Below, piece after piece: positions 1 through 6,849 of a DNA stretch of 26,990 nucleotides. Numbering within the stretch: the first letter of the stretch is position 1; the number at the start of each line of letters is the position of its first letter. This DNA comes from DATLFP01 sp035540955 (GTDB lineage Bacteria > Actinomycetota > Acidimicrobiia > Acidimicrobiales > CADCSY01). The DNA lies in assembly GCA_035540955.1 (NCBI GenBank), contig DATLFP010000119.1, positions 1-26,990 of the forward strand, read 5' to 3'. The notes beneath the pieces are model-generated. The model was not told the DNA's origin and searched no databases. It was given only the letters and a program-made list of their open reading frames with translations. The translations under genes and the position numbers were made by a program.

Positions 1-1
1 T

Positions 2-19
2 CGTGACCGTCGAGTCACG
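2..19. promoter_or_regulatory. 18-bp inverted repeat, possible operator
   Basis: The arms CGTGAC and GTCACG are perfect, 6 bp each, around a 6-bp spacer. The repeat lies 58 bp upstream of the chosen dehalogenase start. It could be a regulator site for that gene or a hairpin belonging to a gene outside the left edge. There is no T-run after it, so a terminator is unlikely. Function is not shown by the sequence. Confidence 0.3.
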
Positions 20-76
20 CTTGGCGCCGTGGCTGGAGGCGGAGCCTCGGGCGGCCGCCCGCCTCTCGGCGGTCCG

Positions 77-1060
77 ATGAGCACGACGCCTCCGTTCGTG
101 CGCACCCCGGACGCCAACTTCGACGGTCTGGTCGACTTCCCGTTCGCACCGCACCATCTCGACATCGACGGCCTGCGCATGCACTACCTCGACGAAGGCC
201 CGGTGGATGGGCCGGTGGCGCTGATGCTCCACGGCATGCCGACGTGGAGCTACCTCTATCGCAGGGTCATCCCCGTCATGCGCGACGCCGGCTTCCGCTG
301 CATCGCGCCCGACCACATCGGCTTCGGTCGCAGTGACAAGGTCACCGACCCCTCCTGGTACACGATCGCTCAGCACACCGCGAACCTCGGCAGGTTGTTG
401 GAGGCCCTCGACCTTCACGACATCACGGTCTTCGTGCAGGACTGGGGCGGGCCCATCGGTCTCGCACAGGTCGTCGCCGCGCCCGAGCGCTTCTCCCGGC
501 TCGTGATCATGAACACCTGGCTGCATCACGACGGCTACGAGTACACACCTGCCATCCGCAGCTGGATCGCGCAGAACGAGCCCGGCGGTGTCCTGCGCGA
601 CAACATCCCGACGCACTTCGGCTGGGGAACCGTGATGGTCATCGGCACCCGCCGCGCCAACCCGCAACAGGCCCTGCTCCCGGCGCTGCAGGGCGAGGTG
701 CCGTCCCTGGCGCCCGAGGTGGACGCGGTGCGTGCCGCCTACGACGCGCCGTTCGCCGGGCTCGGCGACGCCGGTGTCGCCGGCCCGCGGCAGTTCCCCC
801 TCTCGATCCCCGTGTACGACCATGCCCGTGGCGACGGTGACGCCCAGGCGCGGCACTTCGCTGCGATCAATTCGATGTCGCTGCCGGTGCACTTCGTGTG
901 GGGGCTGGCCGACGAGGTCTTCACGGGAGAATGGGGGCGTCGGTGGCACGGGCTCATCCCGCACTCGACCTGGGATGCGTTCGACGACGCCGGCCACTTC
1001 GTCCAGGACACGCACGGCGACCAGCTGGCGAGGACCGTCCTCGACCGCATCAGGCGGTAG
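77..1060 (+). CDS. Haloalkane dehalogenase-like alpha/beta hydrolase
   Basis: A 327-residue alpha/beta-hydrolase of the haloalkane dehalogenase/epoxide hydrolase group, probably cytoplasmic. Visible in order: the oxyanion motif HGMPTW (from residue 52), the nucleophile elbow VQDWGGPIG with Asp122 followed by Trp123, the likely catalytic acid Asp279 in GLADEVF, and the catalytic His307 in AGHF. Asp-Trp at the elbow is the halide-binding arrangement of dehalogenases. The residue after HG, which is Glu or Asn in characterised dehalogenases, is Met here, so substrate and halide release are uncertain. I start at the ATG at 77. An in-frame GTG at 29 would only add a low-complexity Gly/Pro leader. 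Neither start has a good ribosome binding site. It converges on the SMP-30 gene 47 bp away. Family confidence is high; true dehalogenation is only inferred. Confidence 0.85.
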   Translation: MSTTPPFVRTPDANFDGLVDFPFAPHHLDIDGLRMHYLDEGPVDGPVALMLHGMPTWSYLYRRVIPVMRDAGFRCIAPDHIGFGRSDKVTDPSWYTIAQHTANLGRLLEALDLHDITVFVQDWGGPIGLAQVVAAPERFSRLVIMNTWLHHDGYEYTPAIRSWIAQNEPGGVLRDNIPTHFGWGTVMVIGTRRANPQQALLPALQGEVPSLAPEVDAVRAAYDAPFAGLGDAGVAGPRQFPLSIPVYDHARGDGDAQARHFAAINSMSLPVHFVWGLADEVFTGEWGRRWHGLIPHSTWDAFDDAGHFVQDTHGDQLARTVLDRIRR

Positions 1061-1107
1061 TCGGCCCGGCAAAGGTCAGCGGCCCATCGGACGACGTGGG
1101 AGCTCGG

Positions 1108-2076
1108 TCAGCGCTGATGCGCGAGCGGGAGGCCCGGGACGGGGCTGGTGAGCTTGAGCACGTGGGGCAGACCGACGGAGCCGATGTAGAGGTCACGCAG
1201 GTCGGGCCCACCCCAGCTCACGTTGCTGGGCAGCTGCAGCGTGGTGCCGTGCCGGTCGTCGATGACGGTGACCAGCTTCTGGTCGGGCGTGATGGCGCAC
1301 ACCCGTCCGCAGCTCACGACCGTGACCCAGAGGTTTCCCGCCTGGTCGAACCCGCATCCGTCGGTCAACCCCCATCGGCGCAGGGCTCCGGGGTCGGCGA
1401 AGGCAGCGTCGGCGGCCGCTTGGGTGAACTCGTCGGCTCGCCGGTGTCCGAGGGCCGGGCCGTACCGTTCCGGAGGTCCGAGGCTGCGGTCGGGGGCGAC
1501 GCGGAAGCGGACCACGTCCCCGAGCGACGTCCGGCAGCAGTACAGGTAGGCCTCGTCGGCGTCCAGGGCCAAGCCGTTCGCATAGTGGACGCCGTCGGCG
1601 GCGACGACGGCGCCGCCGGGATCGACCCGGGCGATGTATCCGTCGTCGAGTCCCGCGACGAGCGACCGCATGTGGTCGTCCCGGGTCGAGCAGCTCACCC
1701 AGATGGAACCGTGGGAGTCGACGACGGGATAGTTCGTGTACGCCAGAGGCCGACCATCGATCGTGAGCTGGAGATCCTCGACCTCGCCGGTGTCGGGATC
1801 GACGAGGCGGAGACCACCACGGGGACTGAAGTCGGTGGCCACGATCCGGCCGTCGAGCACGATGGCGATCCCGTTGGCGTGTCCCAGGCCATGGCCGAAG
1901 CAACGGACCGTCCCGTCGGCGAGCACCTCGGCGAGCTGGTCACCGTTCGACACGAACACGCGACCGGACCTCGAGACGACCACGCACTCGGGGACCGTCA
2001 GGCCGAAGCCCACCACGCTGAGGTCGGACACGGAGATCGGATGCGGGGACGGCACCGTGCTGGCCCGCTCAGACAC
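1108..2076 (-). CDS. SMP-30/gluconolactonase-like beta-propeller
   Basis: A 322-residue protein of the SMP-30/gluconolactonase/LRE family, calcium-dependent six-bladed propellers that hydrolyse lactones or similar esters. Candidate metal ligands sit at the family spacing: Glu30 (in TVPECV), Asn115 (in YTNYPVVDSHG), Asn167 (in YANGLALD) and Asp239 (in LTDGCGFD). No signal peptide is seen, so it is probably cytoplasmic. The start is a GTG at 2076-2074 that overlaps the end of the upstream sulfotransferase gene by 8 bp (stop at 2071-2069), a layout typical of translational coupling. The natural substrate is unknown. Pairing with a PAPS-type sulfotransferase suggests a shared secondary-metabolite or xenobiotic substrate, which is inference. 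Confidence 0.85.
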   Translation of the reverse strand: MSERASTVPSPHPISVSDLSVVGFGLTVPECVVVSRSGRVFVSNGDQLAEVLADGTVRCFGHGLGHANGIAIVLDGRIVATDFSPRGGLRLVDPDTGEVEDLQLTIDGRPLAYTNYPVVDSHGSIWVSCSTRDDHMRSLVAGLDDGYIARVDPGGAVVAADGVHYANGLALDADEAYLYCCRTSLGDVVRFRVAPDRSLGPPERYGPALGHRRADEFTQAAADAAFADPGALRRWGLTDGCGFDQAGNLWVTVVSCGRVCAITPDQKLVTVIDDRHGTTLQLPSNVSWGGPDLRDLYIGSVGLPHVLKLTSPVPGLPLAHQR

Positions 2077-3208
2077 CGACCATGAAGCGGTCGAGGTAGG
2101 GCGAGAGCCGGTCGCGTATCTCGACTTCGTCGAGGCCGAAGTCGGCAGCGTCGTACCGGTGGGCGCCGTGCTTGTGCTGGGGGTGGTCGGCGACGTAGCG
2201 GTCGAAGGCGGCCACCGTCGCCGCCGTCAGGTCGAGTCCGAGCTCGGTCGCCACCCGCTCTGCGACCTGGGATGGCTGCGCGACGAGCCCGTCATAGCTG
2301 ACGTCGACGAAGCGATCGTCGCCCAGCTGGTCTCGGATCTCGAGCGCGCGTTCGAGCTGGATGCAGCAGCCGACGGTGGCCGCGGCCCCGATCGCGAGGG
2401 GGTCGACGGGAGCGATCGGGGCCATGGCGGTGGCGAACAGGCTGCACAGCGACGCGATGGCAGCCATCGGGTCGCGGTGCGTCCAGACGAAGCGCACGTC
2501 GGGGAACTCGCCGACCAGGCAATCGAGATTGCGGAGGTGAGCGGGGCTCTTCATCAGCCACCGGTCGGCCGGGCGTTGCGCGTCGAGCAGCCGGACGAGC
2601 GTTGCGAGGTAGCGGTAGGCGGGTCGCTGGTCGGCCTGCTCGTACCACGTCGCGTACGGCTCCCAGACGGCTTCGTCGCCGGCGACGATGCGCAGCGAGG
2701 GGTGGAGAAGCAGGTAGTCCTCGGCCGGAAGCTCGGCCGCGATGTAGTGGATGGCGGCCATCGGGGACCGGTCGAAGTCGGCGAGCTCCTGGCGGGCAGC
2801 CGCGAGCCGCGGGTCTTCCGAGCCCGGTGGGATGGGTACCGGGACCGGCCGGACGGCCTCCCAGTGCAGGAGGGCGCGGGTCGCCGGGCACAGGTCGAGC
2901 AGCTCGTACAGCAGCGTGGTCCCGGTGCGGGCGAGGCCCACGATGTAGATCGGCGCCTCGATGGCGCGATCCGTCACCGTGGGATCGAGCCGCAGGGCCT
3001 CGGCGACCTGGAGCCGGGTGACGAGCTGGCGGTGCAGGTGCGACTCCTTGGCCTGCACCCCTCGGTGGTTGAGCGGCGCGCGGCGGTAGGTCTCGGTCAG
3101 GACCTCGAGCGGTTCGAGGAAGTCGTCGGGGCCGAAGTCGTCGAGGCCCGTCTCGCGGCGGGCCGCCTCGAGCAACCGCTCGGCATTGAAGATCGGTGCT
3201 GTGTCCAT
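2069..3208 (-). CDS. Sulfotransferase family protein
   Basis: A 379-residue protein of the PAPS-dependent sulfotransferase family common in actinobacteria. The 5'-phosphosulfate-binding loop is GLARTGTTLL at residues 91-100. The conserved LMKSPAHL follows at about 218-225, and the 3'-phosphate-binding segment with WTHRDP (Arg245) and downstream serines at about 242-258. It would transfer sulfate from PAPS to an alcohol or amine acceptor; the acceptor is unknown. The ATG at 3208 is preferred because GGAGGA lies 5 bases upstream of it. A longer reading frame reaches 3328 but starts inside the palindromic promoter region and has no such site. It is the first gene of a two-gene operon with the SMP-30 gene and is divergent from the cyclase-LuxR regulator, a plausible controller. 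Confidence 0.85.
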   Translation of the reverse strand: MDTAPIFNAERLLEAARRETGLDDFGPDDFLEPLEVLTETYRRAPLNHRGVQAKESHLHRQLVTRLQVAEALRLDPTVTDRAIEAPIYIVGLARTGTTLLYELLDLCPATRALLHWEAVRPVPVPIPPGSEDPRLAAARQELADFDRSPMAAIHYIAAELPAEDYLLLHPSLRIVAGDEAVWEPYATWYEQADQRPAYRYLATLVRLLDAQRPADRWLMKSPAHLRNLDCLVGEFPDVRFVWTHRDPMAAIASLCSLFATAMAPIAPVDPLAIGAAATVGCCIQLERALEIRDQLGDDRFVDVSYDGLVAQPSQVAERVATELGLDLTAATVAAFDRYVADHPQHKHGAHRYDAADFGLDEVEIRDRLSPYLDRFMVGV

Positions 3209-3276
3209 GGCTCCTCCGGATCGTGGCGGGCAGCGCCCCGCGCCGCTCATCCTCGCCGGGTCGACCCCTCCGGACA

Positions 3277-3338
3277 TCCACCACATGGTGGACAAACCGT
3301 CCTTATCCGCGGGTCGGCGGCGGCCCACCGGACGGTGG
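3277..3338. promoter_or_regulatory. Two copies of palindrome CCACC-N4-GGTGG in divergent promoter
   Basis: The 213-bp divergent region between the sulfotransferase and the cyclase-LuxR gene holds two copies of one inverted repeat. The first is TCCACCA-CA-TGGTGGA at 3277-3292. The second is CCACCG-GA-CGGTGG at 3325-3338. They share CCACC-N4-GGTGG, and their centres are 47 bp apart. The 2-bp spacers make stable RNA hairpins unlikely, so paired operators for a dimeric regulator are the better reading. A separate 10-bp palindrome, GGGTCGACCC, lies at 3258-3267. The regulator may be the adjacent LuxR-type protein, but this is inference. Confidence 0.5.
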
Positions 3339-3421
3339 ATGCCCCCGCCGCCGAATTGTCCGATGGTGGCACGATGGGCACTTGGTCGGGATCGGCGAGC
3401 ACGTCAGCCGGAGTGGGGCAC

Positions 3422-6400
3422 ATGGACACGGCGAGTACTGCGATGGGCGACGGGATGTTCAGCTTGCCGACCGGAACGGTGACCTTCCTGCTCGGTGATG
3501 TGGAGGGCTCGACCCGCGCCTGGGCGCGGGGGAACGAGAGCATGGTCTCGGAGCTGGCGGCGCTCGATCGGGCGGTCGACGAGGCCGTCGGCGTGCACGG
3601 CGGTGTCCGGCCCGTCGAACAGGGGGAAGGCGACTCGTTCGTCGCCGCCTTCGACCGACCGAGCGCGGCACTCGCTGCCGCGGCGGCGATCCAGCGGGAG
3701 CTCCAGCGTCCGGGCGCGCAGGCAGCCGGGCTTCGGGTGCGACTGGGCGTGCACACCGGCGAGGTGACCGTCCGCAACGGGAGCCGGTACGCGGGGCTGG
3801 CCCTTGCCCGTTGTGCGCGGATCCGAGACTGTGGCCACGGCGGTCAGACGCTCGCCTCGGCGACGACCGCCGCTCTGGTCGCCGACCGCCTGCCCGACCG
3901 CCTCGTCCTCACCGATCTCGGCGAGCACCGTCTCGCCGACCTCGCTCGGCCCGAACGGATCTTCCAGCTCCTCGATCCCAGCCTCCCCTCGGAGTTCCCG
4001 CCGCTGCGCGTCCTCGACGACACCCCGAACAACCTGCCGGTGCAGCTGACCAGCTTCGTCGGCCGCGACGAGGACGTGCGGACGGTCGGTGATCTGATCT
4101 CGGACAACCGCCTGGTCACCCTCACCGGACCCGGAGGAGCCGGCAAGACGAGGCTCGCCCTGCAAGCGGCCGCCGCGTACATCGACCGCTACGACCAAGC
4201 GTGGTTCGTCGACCTGTCCGGTGTCGCGGTGGACGCCACGGCCGAGTGCGACTCCGAGGTGATGGCCGCGATCGCGGCCGCGATCGGTGCGCGGCCGGAG
4301 GGCGACGAGTCGCCTGGGGCCGCCGTGACGGACGCGCTGAAGCGGCGGCGCACCCTCATCGTGCTCGACAACTGCGAGCACCTGGCAGCGCCCTCCGCCC
4401 GGGTGGCAGAGCTGATCTTGCGCGCCGCCCCGGGGGTGACCGTCCTGGCGACGAGCCGGCAACCACTCGGCGCATCGGGAGAGCAGACCTGGGTGGTGCC
4501 CAACCTGTCGCTCCCGCAGCCGGAGATCGAGCTCGGCCCCGTTGCGTTGGAGGACTCCGAAGCGGTCGCCTTGTTCGTCGAGCGCGCCAGGCAGGTCCGG
4601 CCGACCTTCGCGGTGTCCGATGCCAACCGCGCCGCCGTCGCCCGCATCTGCCGGCGGCTCGACGGGATCCCGTTGGCGATGGAGCTGGCTGCGGCCCGGA
4701 TCCGCCTCCTCACCCCCGAGCACATCGCCGAAGCGATCGACGATCGCTTCCGTCTGCTCACGGGATCTCCACGCACCGCGGTGCCTCGGCAGGCAACGTT
4801 GCGCTCCTCGATCGACTGGGGCCATGAGCTGCTCGATGAAGACGAGCGCGTGGTGTTCCGCCGACTGGCCGTGTTCGCGGGCCCGTTCACCCTCGAGGAT
4901 GCTGAAGCCGTCGTCGCCGCCGACATCGGAACGACCCAACGGCGGATGGACGCCTGGCACGTCCTCGACCACCTCGCCACCCTGGTGGACCGATCGATGG
5001 TCGTCGCCGACGACGTCGAGGGGGTGGCCCGCTACCGGTTGCTGGACTCACTGCGCGCCTACGGGCTCGAACGCCTCGACGAGGCGGGAGAGCGAGAGGC
5101 TCTCGACGACGCGCATCTCGTGCGGATGGTGGAGGTCGCCGCGGTGATGGCACCGCTGCACGGCCGCCGCCCGTCCTGGCTGCAGCCAGGCTGGCGTGCT
5201 GCAGACCTCGAAGCCGCCCTCCGGTGGGCCAAGGAGCGCGAGCGGCCGGAGTACGGCGAGCTCGCGGCGCGCATGAGCGATCTGTGGCGGCGGCGGTGGC
5301 CCCAGCGGGCGCTGGGGCTGGCCGACTCGGCGGTCGCTGCCATGGAGTCCACGGCTGAGCCTCCCTACGGTGCCGCGTGGACGCTGGCGATGGTTCTGTT
5401 GATCGGTCACGATGCCGGTCAGGCCAGCGCGGGCCGTCTCGAGCGCCTGCGGGACAACATCGAGCTGCTTCGCCAGCATCCCGACACCGATCCTCACGAG
5501 CTCACCACCGCCAACGCCTTCGCAACGCTGTTCGCGGCTCGGTACGGCCAGCCCACGACGGTCGACGAGCTCCTCGACGTCTCCGTCTACGCGACCCGGA
5601 CCGGCAACAAGAGGTTGACGGGGGCGGCCCGCTTCCACCTCCTGCTGATGGCACGCCACAACGGCGACCTGACGCTCCTGGGACGCGTCGCGAGCGAGGT
5701 CGTCGCCGAGCCCGCCGACAGCGACGACCGCCAAGGCTTGCTGGGCTCCGCGGCGAACTACGCCCTCACGCTGGGGCGGGTCGACGAAGCCGAGCAGCTC
5801 GTCCACGCGTCACGTGACGACAGCAATGCAGCCATGAGGTCGAGCGCCTACCAGGTCCTCGCCACGGTCGCCTACCACCGTGAAGACCGCCCGGCGCTCG
5901 CACACGTCCATGAAGCACTCGCCCAGATCTCCGAGGACGCCCCCTTCGTGCGGGCGACCTTCGAGTACGCCGCCACGCTGCTCGCGGTCCATGACGGGGT
6001 CGCCACTCCCACCATCGAACCGTCCGCGGTGCCGGCCGGCCTCCACCATCGGGGCCTCCAGACCCTCGTCGACAGCGTGGGTGACACGCCCGCAGCGGCG
6101 CTTCCGCTCTTCGCGGCTGCGGACGTGGCACCTCACTCCCTCGACGGCATCACCCGCAGCTCGCTGCTCCCGTTGGTCCACCGCAGGCTCGGACAACCCG
6201 GTGCGGCAGCCGTGGTGCTCAGCGAGGCAGTCGCCGGCCGGCGTGACCAGACCGACATCGCCTGGCCCGACGTCCTCGCCGAGATCGCGGCGCTCCTCGT
6301 CGACCACGGAGATCCGTCCGACGCCGCGAGAGTGCTCGGTGTCCGCGAACGGCACCTCACGGAGACCGGCTGTCGTATCGGCTGGATCCCCTCCCGGTTC

Positions 6401-6778
6401 CACGACGAGGCGCGCCATCGGCTCGAGGAGCACCTCGGAGTCGACCGCCTTGTCGCGTCCTCGGCCGAAGGTCGATCGCTCCCGCCGCCCGCCGCCATGG
6501 CGGTGATCGTCAGCTTGGTCGACGAGCTCGTCGTCGCGACCTCTCGCCAGGGGCGGCCACCGTTCGGGTGGGACTCACTCACGGCGGCCGAGCGTCGAGT
6601 GGTCGATCTCGTCGCGAGGGGCAAGACGAACCGGGAAGCAGCCGAAGCGCTCGGCATCAAGGCCTCCACCGTCCACAGCCATCTCCTGCACGTGTACGCG
6701 AAGCTCGGCATCGGAAGTCGCGCCGAGCTCGCCGCCGAGCACACCCGTGACCTGCTCAGTCGCTCCGGCGACGGCTGA
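3422..6778 (+). CDS. Class III cyclase-domain / AAA ATPase / LuxR-type transcriptional regulator
   Basis: A 1118-residue multidomain regulator. Residues about 16-185 form a class III nucleotide cyclase domain: VTFLLGDVEGST with metal Asp26, VEQGEGDSF with Asp71, and RLGVHTGEV. Residues about 205-500 are an NB-ARC/AAA-type ATPase with Walker A GPGGAGKT at 236-243 and Walker B LIVLDN ending at Asp316-Asn317. A long helical repeat-like region follows. Residues 1053-1118 are a LuxR (GerE) helix-turn-helix starting LTAAERRVVDLVARG. The architecture matches mycobacterial regulators such as Rv0386. Aligned by eye to that family, the transition-state Asn is Ala129 while the Arg is kept (Arg133), so cyclase activity is doubtful. 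The ATG at 3422 follows GGAG by 9 bases. The open frame runs far upstream, but that part is antisense to the sulfotransferase. Targets are unknown. Confidence 0.88.
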   Translation: MDTASTAMGDGMFSLPTGTVTFLLGDVEGSTRAWARGNESMVSELAALDRAVDEAVGVHGGVRPVEQGEGDSFVAAFDRPSAALAAAAAIQRELQRPGAQAAGLRVRLGVHTGEVTVRNGSRYAGLALARCARIRDCGHGGQTLASATTAALVADRLPDRLVLTDLGEHRLADLARPERIFQLLDPSLPSEFPPLRVLDDTPNNLPVQLTSFVGRDEDVRTVGDLISDNRLVTLTGPGGAGKTRLALQAAAAYIDRYDQAWFVDLSGVAVDATAECDSEVMAAIAAAIGARPEGDESPGAAVTDALKRRRTLIVLDNCEHLAAPSARVAELILRAAPGVTVLATSRQPLGASGEQTWVVPNLSLPQPEIELGPVALEDSEAVALFVERARQVRPTFAVSDANRAAVARICRRLDGIPLAMELAAARIRLLTPEHIAEAIDDRFRLLTGSPRTAVPRQATLRSSIDWGHELLDEDERVVFRRLAVFAGPFTLEDAEAVVAADIGTTQRRMDAWHVLDHLATLVDRSMVVADDVEGVARYRLLDSLRAYGLERLDEAGEREALDDAHLVRMVEVAAVMAPLHGRRPSWLQPGWRAADLEAALRWAKERERPEYGELAARMSDLWRRRWPQRALGLADSAVAAMESTAEPPYGAAWTLAMVLLIGHDAGQASAGRLERLRDNIELLRQHPDTDPHELTTANAFATLFAARYGQPTTVDELLDVSVYATRTGNKRLTGAARFHLLLMARHNGDLTLLGRVASEVVAEPADSDDRQGLLGSAANYALTLGRVDEAEQLVHASRDDSNAAMRSSAYQVLATVAYHREDRPALAHVHEALAQISEDAPFVRATFEYAATLLAVHDGVATPTIEPSAVPAGLHHRGLQTLVDSVGDTPAAALPLFAAADVAPHSLDGITRSSLLPLVHRRLGQPGAAAVVLSEAVAGRRDQTDIAWPDVLAEIAALLVDHGDPSDAARVLGVRERHLTETGCRIGWIPSRFHDEARHRLEEHLGVDRLVASSAEGRSLPPPAAMAVIVSLVDELVVATSRQGRPPFGWDSLTAAERRVVDLVARGKTNREAAEALGIKASTVHSHLLHVYAKLGIGSRAELAAEHTRDLLSRSGDG

Positions 6779-6849
6779 TCGGGCGGTCATCATTTCATTC
6801 CCGTGACGTTTCAGGTCGTTTCGACTGCTTTGAGCGTAACGTTCGGGTT
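6779..6849 (+). promoter_or_regulatory. Short AT-richer gap, likely promoter of the hybrid kinase
   Basis: This 71-bp gap is clearly richer in A and T than its surroundings. It contains TAACGT at 6837-6842, a TANNNT-like -10 element ending 7 bases before the GTG at 6850, so a leaderless transcript is possible. The imperfect repeat GTCG-TTT-CGAC at 6815-6825 could bind a regulator. No convincing -35 hexamer is seen, and no Shine-Dalgarno sequence precedes the kinase start. Confidence 0.35.

Noticed and set aside
1736..3421. Very long upstream extension of the cyclase-LuxR reading frame
   Set aside because: It is antisense to the SMP-30 and sulfotransferase genes, which have clear family motifs. 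The cyclase domain and a ribosome site mark ATG 3422 as the start. The open frame is a GC-bias effect.
6811..6827. CAGGTCGTTTCGACTG before the hybrid kinase as a fourth DosR-like box
   Set aside because: It has an extra base in the centre, lacks the GGG/CCC ends, and is not followed by a hexamer at the 23-nt distance.
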